Positions 27,763 to 35,059 of a DNA stretch of 64,000 nt are shown piece by piece. A model generated the notes under the pieces. The model worked only from the letters and a program-made list of their open reading frames with translations, made no database searches and had not been told where the DNA came from. Within the stretch, counting starts at the first letter, position 1. Each line of letters begins with the position of its first letter. The stretch is from Actinoplanes sp. SE50/110 (GTDB lineage Bacteria > Actinomycetota > Actinomycetes > Mycobacteriales > Micromonosporaceae). The position numbers were made by a program, and so were the translations under genes. The stretch spans positions 2,340,001-2,404,000 of the forward strand of contig NZ_LT827010.1 of the NCBI RefSeq assembly GCF_900119315.1, written 5' to 3'.

Positions 27763-28224
27763 ATGTCCTCACCTGGGAGTCCGCTCTTGTCCAGTCGTCA
27801 GTTCGTCACCTTCGAGGTCGCCGGTCAGTTCTTCGGCGTGGATGTGGACGCCGTCCAGGAGGTGTTGTCCTACAGCGAGTACACCCCGGTGCCGATGGCC
27901 CCCACCGCGGTCGGCGGCCTGTTCAACCTGCGCGGTCAGGTGATCGCCGCGGTGGACCTGCGGGTGCAGTTCGGTCTGCCCCGCCGGGACATGACCGGCC
28001 TGGTGATGAACGTGATCGTCCGGCACGACGGCGAGCCGGTGAGCCTGCTGGTGGACCGCATCGGCCAGGTCGCGTACCTGGACGCGCAGATGTTCGAGGA
28101 GCCGCCGGCGACGCTGACCGGCCCGTCCCGGGCGCTGGTCACCGGTGCGTACAAGACCGAGGGCCGGTTGCTGCTGGTGCTCGACGTCGCCGAGTGCGTG
28201 AACACCTCGCGCGTCACCGCCTGA
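27763..28224 (+). CDS. cheW: CheW-domain chemotaxis coupling protein
   Basis: A single CheW domain of about 153 residues. RQFVTFEVAGQFFGVDVDAVQEVL starts the SH3-like fold, VGGLFNLRGQVIAAVDLR is the most conserved CheW segment, and VSLLVDRIGQVAYLD the second subdomain. It links receptors to the kinase CheA. Start is either ATG 27763 or a TTG at 27787 that has GGGAG eight bases upstream. It stands alone, far from the receptor gene at 18341, and no CheA is in the window. Confidence 0.88.
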   Translation: MSSPGSPLLSSRQFVTFEVAGQFFGVDVDAVQEVLSYSEYTPVPMAPTAVGGLFNLRGQVIAAVDLRVQFGLPRRDMTGLVMNVIVRHDGEPVSLLVDRIGQVAYLDAQMFEEPPATLTGPSRALVTGAYKTEGRLLLVLDVAECVNTSRVTA

Positions 28225-28248
28225 GGCGGCACCGGCCGGGATCTCCGG

Positions 28249-29637
28249 TCAGGGACGTTCGAGCAGCACGAATCCACTGTCCCTGGTGACCGTCCGGTAG
28301 CCGGCGGCCACCAGGGCCTCGACCCTGGCGAGCCGGATGTCGCGCGGCAGCGGCCAGTCGTCGACTTCCAGGTCGACCACGACGTACCGGGGAGCCGGGC
28401 CCGGATAGTCCAGCCCGAACAGCGTGACCGTCGTCCGTCCGGTCAGCTGCGGAACGAGCCGGTTGGCGGCGGACACCGTCGCGCCGTCCGGAATCAGGTC
28501 GAGGACCCGATGCGCGGCGGTACCGCGGGGGTCGCCCCGCCAGATCGGCGCCGAGGCCAACTGCGCCAGCGGGTACCGCGGCAGCAGGAACCCGGTGACG
28601 GCGAGGCTGGCCACCAGCACGAGCCGGGTCGCCGCGGCACCGGTGCGGTCCGCGGCGGGCCGCCGGCGCGTCAGGCCGTCGACGAACGCCAGCATCATGA
28701 CCGGCATCAGGACGGCGCTGTAGTGGAAGCCGGTGCCCCAGTAGTTCGGGTTGCCGGAGGCGAAGCGCCAGAGCAGCGTCGGTACCGCGACCCAGGCCAG
28801 CGGTGATCGCAGCGCGACGCCGGCGGTCGGCGCCAGCAGGGCGAGCACGGTCAGCAGCTTGACCGCCGTCACCGGATGCTGCAGCCCGGAACCCACCGCC
28901 GCCGAATAGGCGTAGGCGTCGTCCGGGTTCAGGGCGGGGACGACGACCCCCATCGCCAGTGCGGTGCCGAGCAGCCCGGCGGCGGCGAGCCCGCCACCCA
29001 GGCGGCGGGCCCCGAAGGCCGCGACGAGCAGGCCGATCACCGCCACGGTCAGGCCCAGGTCCTCCTTGACCAGCAGCAGGGGCAGCGCCCACCCGCTGGC
29101 CGCCCGCAGCCGCCGGTCGGCGAGCGCGGCGAGGCTGAACGACAGCAGCGGCACCGCGAAGCACACCTCGTGGAAGTCGAAGCCGACGGCCGACGCGATC
29201 CCCCAGGACAGTCCGTAGCCCGCCCCGGCGGTCACCGCCGCGAACGCGCCGAGCCGCCGGTGGGCGAGCGACATGATCGGTACGACGGCGACCGCCAGCA
29301 GCAGCGCCTGGGCCACGAGCAGCGTCACCGGTGTGGGAAAGATCCGGTAGAGCGGTGCCAGCAGGGCCAGCACGGGCGAGAAATGGTCACCGAGCTGCGG
29401 GAAACCGGGCCCCTTGAGCGGTACGAGGCCGGGCCGGCCCGCGGCGTACGAACGCACCGCCTGTTCGAAGATGCCCAGGTCGAACCCGGTGGTCCGGAGC
29501 CGCCGATGGTTGAGCAGGGACAGCAGCAGGTAGATCACGGCGAGTCCGCCGGCGCCGGACCAGGCGAGCACGGCGCCGGAGCGGCGCACCGGGGTGGCGC
29601 GCGCCGCCGGGACCACGTCGTGGCTGAGGACGATCAT
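28249..29637 (-). CDS. DUF2079 polytopic membrane protein
   Basis: 462 residues with about ten membrane helices. The N-terminal half carries the DUF2079 hallmarks: TTGFDLGIFEQAVRSYA and GDHFSPVLALLAPLYR after the first helix, and later DFHEVCFAVPLL and LLLVKEDLG. The last 120 residues are soluble and extracellular-like. The family is related to GT-C glycosyltransferase folds, with the aspartate and HF residues after helix 1 in the catalytic position, but no activity is established. Divergent from the OmpR-type regulator gene, so possibly a target. Confidence 0.85.
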   Translation of the reverse strand: MIVLSHDVVPAARATPVRRSGAVLAWSGAGGLAVIYLLLSLLNHRRLRTTGFDLGIFEQAVRSYAAGRPGLVPLKGPGFPQLGDHFSPVLALLAPLYRIFPTPVTLLVAQALLLAVAVVPIMSLAHRRLGAFAAVTAGAGYGLSWGIASAVGFDFHEVCFAVPLLSFSLAALADRRLRAASGWALPLLLVKEDLGLTVAVIGLLVAAFGARRLGGGLAAAGLLGTALAMGVVVPALNPDDAYAYSAAVGSGLQHPVTAVKLLTVLALLAPTAGVALRSPLAWVAVPTLLWRFASGNPNYWGTGFHYSAVLMPVMMLAFVDGLTRRRPAADRTGAAATRLVLVASLAVTGFLLPRYPLAQLASAPIWRGDPRGTAAHRVLDLIPDGATVSAANRLVPQLTGRTTVTLFGLDYPGPAPRYVVVDLEVDDWPLPRDIRLARVEALVAAGYRTVTRDSGFVLLERP

Positions 29638-29732
29638 GGAGCGGGATCCTGCGCCGGGCGGGTTGACCCGTACCTGACCCGACCTGACCGAGCGATCAGG
29701 AAACGATCCGGCGCCATGCGATGCTGCACGCC

Positions 29733-30413
29733 ATGCGCCTGCTGGTGATCGAGGACGAGCCCGAGTTGGCGACCATCCTGCAACGGGGACTGACGGCCGA
29801 GGGGTACACCGTCGACGTCGCCGGTGACGGACGGGTCGCGCTGGACCTGGCCCGCTTCGAGGACTACGCGGGCATCGTGCTCGACCTGATGCTGCCGGGA
29901 CTCAACGGCTACCGTGTCTGCGCGACGTTGCGCCGTGAGGGGATCCGCACCCCGATCCTGGTGCTGACCGCGAAGGACGGCGACTACGACCAGATCGAGG
30001 CGCTCGACACCGGTGCCGACGACTTCCTGAGCAAACCGTTCTCCTACCCGGTGCTGGTCGCCCGGCTGCGGGCGCTGGTGCGCCGCGGTCCGGCCGCCGT
30101 CCCGGTCCGGCTCACCGTCGGCGACCTCGTCCTGGAACGGGCCGCGCGGACCTGCCGGCGCGGTACGGTGCCGATCACCTTGACCCCCCGCGAGTTCGCG
30201 ATCCTGGACCTCCTCGCGCACCGTGCGGGCGAGCCGGTCACCAAACTGGAGATCCTGCGTCAGGTCTGGCCCGAGGACGTGGACGACCCGAACCTGGTCG
30301 AGGTGCGCGTCGGCCGGCTCCGCCGCAAGATCGATCTGCCCTTCGGGCGCAGCAGCCTGCGTACGGTGCGGGGCACCGGTTACCGCCTCGTCGACGACCG
30401 GGCGGCGGCATGA
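29733..30413 (+). CDS. Response regulator, OmpR/PhoB type
   Basis: 226 residues. Receiver: MRLLVIEDEPELATIL with acidic pair ED, acceptor Asp in GIVLDLMLPG and Lys in FLSKPFSYPVL. C-terminal winged helix: LTPREFAILDLLAHRAGEPV and VRVGRLRRKIDLPFG. An ATG twelve bases earlier (29721) is also possible. Its stop overlaps the kinase start (ATGA), a tightly coupled pair. Confidence 0.93.
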   Translation: MRLLVIEDEPELATILQRGLTAEGYTVDVAGDGRVALDLARFEDYAGIVLDLMLPGLNGYRVCATLRREGIRTPILVLTAKDGDYDQIEALDTGADDFLSKPFSYPVLVARLRALVRRGPAAVPVRLTVGDLVLERAARTCRRGTVPITLTPREFAILDLLAHRAGEPVTKLEILRQVWPEDVDDPNLVEVRVGRLRRKIDLPFGRSSLRTVRGTGYRLVDDRAAA

Positions 30414-31864
30414 CCGGCCTGCGGTCGGTGCGCGCCCGATCCGCGCTGGCGGCCGCCGCGGCGGCCGCCGTGATACTGACCGGCGGGGGACTGTGGGCCC
30501 GGCACTTCGTCGGTCAGCAGCAGCTGGAAGCGGGCCGGCGCAGCGCCGTCCAGCAGGTCAACGCCATGGGTCTGGCGGCGACCACGATCGGGACGGGCGG
30601 CGCGGAGGAACTGCGGCCCGCCTTCTACCCCGACGTCACCTTCGAGGTGGTCGACACCACCGGGGCGGTGCTCTCGGCCAGCCCCGACCTGGCCCCGTAC
30701 GAGAGCGACGGGCGGGCCGTCATGCCGGCGGCGGACCCGCTGCCCGGCGACATTTCGATGGACACGCCGGAGGTCTCCGCCACGGTCCGGCTGGCCGACC
30801 CACCCGGAGACCACGCCCTCGACGGCCGGACCGTCACCGGCGTCCGGATCCAGGGCGCCCCCGTCAGCATGACCGACCACCCGGAACTCGGGCCGACGTT
30901 CGCCGTCTACGTGTTCGTCACCCCGCTCGCCGCGGAGCGGGCGGTGGCCACCGTCGACCGGATCCTCGTCGGCGCCGTCCCGCTGGCCGTCCTGGTGGTG
31001 GCCCTGGTCGCGTGGTTCGCCACCCGCCGGGCGTTACGCCCCGTGGAGGCCATCCGGGCCCGGACGGCGGAGGTCACCGCCAGCCGGCTCGCCGACCGCG
31101 TCGAGGTGCCGGCCACCGGCGACGAGATCGCGGCGCTGGCCACCACCATCAACGCCATGCTGGACCGGCTGCAGCGCGCCGATCGGGCCCAGCGCCGGAT
31201 GGTCTCCGACGCCGCCCACGAGCTGCGCAGCCCGCTGGCGATCCTGCGGGCCGGCCTGGAGGTGGCCCAGGCGTATCCGGACCGCACGGACTGGCCGGCC
31301 ACCGCGGCGACCGCGGTGGCCCAGGCCCAGCGGCTCACCGGCCTGGCCGACGACCTGCTCCTGCTGGCCCGCCTGGACGCGGGCACCGCGCCACCGCAAC
31401 CGGAGGTCGACGCCGACGTCGTCGCCGTGCTGTCCCGGATGGCGGTCGAGACCATCACCCGCGACGGCGTCACGGTGACCGGCCCCGCCGGCCCGCCCGT
31501 GCCGGTACGGCTCGCCCGGGTCCCGTTCGAACGCATCGTCCGCAACCTGCTCGACAACGCCGTCCGGCATGCCGGACGGCGCGTCGAGATCCGGATCACC
31601 GCCGACCCGGCCGCCGCCGGGCGGACCCGGCTGCGGGTCGAGGTCGCCGACGACGGCCCGGGCATCCACCCGGGCGACCGTGACCGGATCTTCGACCGCT
31701 TCACCCGGGTGGACGCCGCGCGGGACCGGCACGCCGGCGGCGCCGGCCTCGGACTGTCGCTCGCGCGGGAGCTGGCCACCCAGCTCGGGGGAATCCTGCG
31801 GGTGGCGGACCGGCCCGTCCCCGGGGCGACGTTCGAGCTGACCCTGACCGTCACCGCCGCCTGA
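30410..31864 (+). CDS. Sensor histidine kinase, OmpR-partner type
   Basis: 484 residues: membrane helix 1 at about 10-30, an extracellular sensor of about 140 residues, membrane helix 2 near 185-205, a HAMP linker (RRALRPVEAIRARTAEVTAS), HisKA with phospho-His in SDAAHELRSPLAIL, and an ATPase domain with RNLLDNAVRHAG, ADDGPGI and GGAGLGLSLARELA. Its stop faces the stop of the next minus-strand gene across 18 bases. Confidence 0.94.
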   Translation: MTGLRSVRARSALAAAAAAAVILTGGGLWARHFVGQQQLEAGRRSAVQQVNAMGLAATTIGTGGAEELRPAFYPDVTFEVVDTTGAVLSASPDLAPYESDGRAVMPAADPLPGDISMDTPEVSATVRLADPPGDHALDGRTVTGVRIQGAPVSMTDHPELGPTFAVYVFVTPLAAERAVATVDRILVGAVPLAVLVVALVAWFATRRALRPVEAIRARTAEVTASRLADRVEVPATGDEIAALATTINAMLDRLQRADRAQRRMVSDAAHELRSPLAILRAGLEVAQAYPDRTDWPATAATAVAQAQRLTGLADDLLLLARLDAGTAPPQPEVDADVVAVLSRMAVETITRDGVTVTGPAGPPVPVRLARVPFERIVRNLLDNAVRHAGRRVEIRITADPAAAGRTRLRVEVADDGPGIHPGDRDRIFDRFTRVDAARDRHAGGAGLGLSLARELATQLGGILRVADRPVPGATFELTLTVTAA

Positions 31865-31882
31865 ATGGTCCGGTCCCGGTCC

Positions 31883-33292
31883 TCAGGGGGCGGAGTGCCG
31901 GACGGCCGCCACCCCGGGCAGGCCGCCCACCTCGGCCACCAGGCCGTCGAACCCGCCGGGGCTGCTCAGCTCCACCAGCCAGAACCCGGGCAGCGTCGCC
32001 CGCGAGGCACCGGTGATCCGGCCGCCGCCGCAGTACGCGTCGCGGTAGTCCTGGTCGGTCACGTCGCCGGACCAGGCCGTGGACCGCACGGACGGCACAT
32101 GCCAGATCGCGGCCTGGGCGATGTTGCGCTGTTCGGCGGAGGCGTCGCCGGTCACGTAGACGCGGGCCGTCAGGCCGGTGGCCACCTCGGCGGCCGGCAG
32201 CGCGGCGGGCGGCCCGGACGGGGTGCATCCCGGTCGTGTCCAGCTCGGCCGGCCGTTCATGGCGACCACCATGAACAGCACCAGCGCCGCCGCCGCGAGG
32301 ATCCTGTGCCGGGCCGGCAGGGCGGCCGTCACCAGCGCCAGCATGCCCAGGCCGAACACCAGCGTGGTGGGTGCCCCGGACAGCTGATCCAGGGTCGTCC
32401 ACAGCGGGCGGCCCTCCAGCGGCCCGGGCTGGGTGTACCACAGGCAGATGAAGTACAGACTCGCCGCGACCACGAGCATCGCCGACCAGACGAGCAGGAC
32501 GGCGCCTCTGGTCCGGGCCGGACGGCCCTCGCTGCGTCGGCTCGCCCAGCCGAACAGCAGCCAGCCGGCGCATGCCGCGAGCAGCCCGGCCGGCACCGCG
32601 AACCGGGCCGGCCACGGTGGCGTCGTGCGGGACAACTGGAAGCCGGCCGAGCCGTCCGAGTCGTACCAGGGGTGGTCCTTCACGTAGTAGGCGCTGTAGT
32701 TCAGGATCAGGTCGTCCCGGGTGGCGGTGAACCCGGCGCTCCACGACGCTTGCTCGTCGTCCTGCTCGGCGGTGACGTCGTCGCGGATCTGCCAGCCCGC
32801 ACCGGCCAGCCGGTCCCGGACGCCTCTGGTGTAGGCTGGCACGTCGCGGGTCTCCGGGGTGTTGCGCACCCAGTACTCGGCGAAGCCGTAGACCTCACCG
32901 CCGTCCGCGCCGGAGGCCGGTACGAACGGCGGGGCGTCGCCGCCACCGAGCACCGGCAGCCCGGGGAAGGCGGCCGTCGTGAGCTCTCGCGCCTGCGCCC
33001 CCGAGGGCAGCGGCTTCTGCAGCATCCAGCCCAGGCGGGCGCCGGTGGCCGCGCCCAGCAGCCCGCAGACGAGCGCGACCAGCAGGGACAGCAGCACCAC
33101 GCTGGTGCTCGCGGGCCGGCCGAGGCGGGCCCGCAGCCCGTAACGGGTCAGGTTCACGATGTCCACCGCGGTCGGCCGGTCGCGTCCGGGCGGCGCGCAT
33201 TCCAGCAGGGTGCCGAGCATCTCGGCGCGGCGGGGGCCGGGCGGATAGCACCGGAGCAGCCGGGCATACCGGCGGGCCAGCCGCTCGCTCAC
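31883..33292 (-). CDS. Membrane protein partner of PadR regulator, with FtsX-ectodomain-like C-terminus
   Basis: 469 residues. The head (SERLARRYARLLRCYPPGPRRAEMLGTLL) is the type found in actinobacterial membrane proteins encoded beside PadR genes. One helix at about 60-85 is followed by an external domain of about 130 residues, then four to five helices to about residue 330. The last 110 residues (ARVYVTGDASAEQRNIAQAA ... FWLVELSSPGGFDGLVAEV ... PGVAAVR) resemble the extracellular domain of the cell-division protein FtsX. The start overlaps the PadR stop (GTGA). Function unknown; the PadR protein probably controls it in the same transcript. Confidence 0.75.
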   Translation of the reverse strand: MSERLARRYARLLRCYPPGPRRAEMLGTLLECAPPGRDRPTAVDIVNLTRYGLRARLGRPASTSVVLLSLLVALVCGLLGAATGARLGWMLQKPLPSGAQARELTTAAFPGLPVLGGGDAPPFVPASGADGGEVYGFAEYWVRNTPETRDVPAYTRGVRDRLAGAGWQIRDDVTAEQDDEQASWSAGFTATRDDLILNYSAYYVKDHPWYDSDGSAGFQLSRTTPPWPARFAVPAGLLAACAGWLLFGWASRRSEGRPARTRGAVLLVWSAMLVVAASLYFICLWYTQPGPLEGRPLWTTLDQLSGAPTTLVFGLGMLALVTAALPARHRILAAAALVLFMVVAMNGRPSWTRPGCTPSGPPAALPAAEVATGLTARVYVTGDASAEQRNIAQAAIWHVPSVRSTAWSGDVTDQDYRDAYCGGGRITGASRATLPGFWLVELSSPGGFDGLVAEVGGLPGVAAVRHSAP

Positions 33293-33636
33293 GAGGTGCT
33301 CAGGCTCAGCCCGAGCCGGCGGCGCGCCGACAGCTGCGCGGTGGCCGCGGCGACCGCCGCCCGCCGCCGCTCCGTCTCGGCGTCCAGCGCGGCGGCGCCG
33401 TCGGTGGTCAGCCGGTAGTACCGTCGCGGCCGCCCGTCCACCGTCTCCTCACGGTCCGCCTCGATGAGGCCGAGCGAGGTGAGCCGGTCGAGGGCCGCGT
33501 ACAGGGTCCCGGCCTGCAACGTCACCTGGCCGTCGGAGAGTCGGTTCACCTCCCGGATCACCCCGTAGCCGTGCCGCGGCTCGGGCGCCAGGGCGGTGAG
33601 AACCCAGAAGCTGGGGTCGCGCATCGGTTCCGTCAT
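33289..33636 (-). CDS. PadR family transcriptional regulator
   Basis: 115 residues (short PadR-s2 type). The winged helix DPSFWVLTALAPEPRHGYGVIREVNRL...LQAGTLYAALDRLTSLGLIEA...RRYYRLTTDG is complete, followed by a short C-terminal dimer helix. The ATG at 33636 is nine bases from a perfect palindromic operator, so the protein is likely an autorepressor. It is translationally coupled to the downstream membrane protein. Confidence 0.93.
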   Translation of the reverse strand: MTEPMRDPSFWVLTALAPEPRHGYGVIREVNRLSDGQVTLQAGTLYAALDRLTSLGLIEADREETVDGRPRRYYRLTTDGAAALDAETERRRAAVAAATAQLSARRRLGLSLSTS

Positions 33637-33644
33637 GCCGCCCA

Positions 33645-33665
33645 ATATAAAGATGATCTTTATAT
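33645..33665. promoter_or_regulatory. Perfect 21-base palindrome, probable PadR operator and promoter
   Basis: ATATAAAGAT-G-ATCTTTATAT is an exact inverted repeat with a one-base centre in otherwise GC-rich DNA. It lies just upstream of the PadR start, and TATAAA/TATAAT-like hexamers within it could serve as the -10 element, so binding would block transcription. Confidence 0.85.
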
Positions 33666-33719
33666 GAGACAAGATCAAGGGCACCATCGATTACTCGGTA
33701 CGGTCGTCAGCCGGCGGTC

Positions 33720-33849
33720 GTCAGCCGTTCGCGGCGGCCGGCGTGTGTCAGCCGTTCGCGGCGGCCGGCGTGCGTGAGCCGTTTGCGGCGGCCGGCGTGT
33801 GTCAGCCGTTTGCGGCGGCCGGCGTGTGTCAGCCGTTCGCGGCGGCCGG
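33720..33849. repeat. Five tandem 27-base repeats at the 3' end of a small gene
   Basis: Units of GTCAGCCGTTCGCGGCGGCC plus GGCGTGT start at 33720, 33747, 33774, 33801 and 33828 with only a few single-base differences. The last unit contains the final codons (PAAANG) and stop of the minus-strand gene at 33829; the others are copies of the same gene end, each with an in-frame stop. No spacers, so this is not a CRISPR. Confidence 0.92.
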
Positions 33850-34062
33850 GCCGCGCAGTGCGAGAGTGGCGTGGACCTGGGCGAGCTGCGTGGTGGCGGT
33901 GAGCATCGCCAGGTCCGCGCCCGGCACGTACGGCTCCTCGGAGTGATCGTCCTCGTTGATGTTGGTGTGATAGTCGACGAGGCAGATCTGGTAGAGGCGC
34001 TCCGCCTCGTCGATGAGCTCGGCGGCGCGGGCGGCGTGTTCGTCGGCGGTCATGCCGATCAT
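33829..34062 (-). CDS. Small acidic protein of unknown function
   Basis: 77 residues, not recognised as a named family. It starts with a helix (TADEHAARAAELIDEAERLYQ) rich in Glu and Ala, then a conserved-looking HTNINEDDHSEEPYVPGADLA and a second helix TATTQLAQVHATLALRG. Similar small soluble proteins occur in actinomycetes. Starts at 34062 or 34053 are both possible. Its 3' end has been multiplied into a tandem repeat. It is separated from the injection-system genes by about 80 bases and may be unrelated to them. Confidence 0.65.
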   Translation of the reverse strand: MIGMTADEHAARAAELIDEAERLYQICLVDYHTNINEDDHSEEPYVPGADLAMLTATTQLAQVHATLALRGPAAANG

Positions 34063-34143
34063 GGTGTCATCCGGGCGACCCGGCCACCCCGCCCCCTTTC
34101 CGGCCCGGGTCAGGAGCGGAGGCCGCCGCCGCTCACCGGGCCA

Positions 34144-34494
34144 TCAGTGCCTGATCAGAAAGTACGCCAGGAGGAAGATCGCACCCGTCACCGCGAGCGG
34201 CACGAGCAGCAGCACCAGCGCCGGGCGGCGGTCGGGGGACACGGTCGGGGCCGGATCGGGCGGCGCGAGCGGCGGTGACGGCCGGGTCGCGGCGGTGGGC
34301 CACAGCTCCGCGCCGCACACCTCGCACCGTACCCGGGCCGTGGGGTTGCCGTGACCGCAGTCGGGGCATCGCGGGCCGGGGACGCGCTTCTCCGGTGGCC
34401 GCAGCCGGTCGTCACGGGCAGCGCTCCGGCCACCCGTGTCCGCCTCCTGTCCCGGGGTCCGGGGGAGGCGCAACATCCGATCGTCCGGCTCCAT
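34144..34494 (-). CDS. Zinc-ribbon protein with a C-terminal membrane anchor, last gene of the eCIS locus
   Basis: About 116 residues. A disordered, charged N-terminal third precedes a four-Cys zinc ribbon (PRCPDCGHGN ... RCEVCGAELW, near residues 50-75), a Pro-rich linker and one C-terminal helix (ALVLLLVPLAVTGAIFLLAYF) ending at residue 116. The topology suggests a cytoplasmic ribbon tethered to the membrane. It lies 61 bases after the gpI-like baseplate gene on the same strand. In Streptomyces a membrane protein (CisA) recruits cytoplasmic contractile particles to the membrane; this protein is a positional candidate for such a job. I see no sequence proof of that. Confidence 0.7.
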   Translation of the reverse strand: MEPDDRMLRLPRTPGQEADTGGRSAARDDRLRPPEKRVPGPRCPDCGHGNPTARVRCEVCGAELWPTAATRPSPPLAPPDPAPTVSPDRRPALVLLLVPLAVTGAIFLLAYFLIRH

Positions 34495-34555
34495 CACATG
34501 TCCCCGGAGAAGACGCGCGGGCCGGAAACGCGGGGACCGCGTCGCAGGCGCCGCA

Positions 34556-35059
34556 TCACTGCTCCCGGCCGGCCACGACGAGCCGGTAGCCGACGCCGAC
34601 CGGCAGCTCCTCCCGGATCGCCGCGTGCACCTGGGCCACGTCACACCTCCCGGTGCCGGACATCTCGATCCGTACGTCACCACCCGGCCGGTCCGGTTCA
34701 CCGGGCAACGCCACCCCGCCCGGGTCGCCGATCGTGACGTGGGCCCCGGTCAGTGCGCTCAGCAGGCGTTCGAGCCCGTAACAGGTGCCCCGGTACCCGA
34801 TCACCGATCCGACCGCGCGGATCAGCCGACGCTGGTCGTCCAGCTCGGCCGGGGTGGTGGCCGGCCGCAGCGAGACCGCGAGCCAGGACCCGAGGTACGC
34901 GAGCATCTCCGGTGAGGCCAGGTCGACGTCGAGCTCGTGTTCCAGGTCGTCGATCTGGGCCCGGACGGAGTCCGCCACCTGCTGGCAACCGGTGACGAAC
35001 CCGGCCAGGAACGGGTCACGGGCCATCGTCTGCGGCAGTTGGGCGAGCAGCCAGGTCAC
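34556..35059 (-). CDS. Baseplate/tail protein, phage P2 gpI-like (eCIS Afp12 type)
   Basis: 167 residues with the features of the phage tail protein I group: LPQTMARDPFLAGFVTGCQQVADSVRAQIDDLE at the start, and DLASPEMLAYLGSWLAVSL with the recurring xLxYLGSWL segment. It forms part of the baseplate wedge. The GTG start overlaps the gpJ-like stop (GTGA). It marks the distal end of the structural genes. Confidence 0.85.
   Translation of the reverse strand: MTWLLAQLPQTMARDPFLAGFVTGCQQVADSVRAQIDDLEHELDVDLASPEMLAYLGSWLAVSLRPATTPAELDDQRRLIRAVGSVIGYRGTCYGLERLLSALTGAHVTIGDPGGVALPGEPDRPGGDVRIEMSGTGRCDVAQVHAAIREELPVGVGYRLVVAGREQ

Noticed and set aside
33720..33849. CRISPR array
   Set aside because: Units are contiguous without spacers and no cas genes are present.
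33743..33946. Plus-strand frame with CQPFAAAGV repeats
   Set aside because: A by-product of the 27-base tandem repeat (a multiple of three); no start signal and no family similarity.
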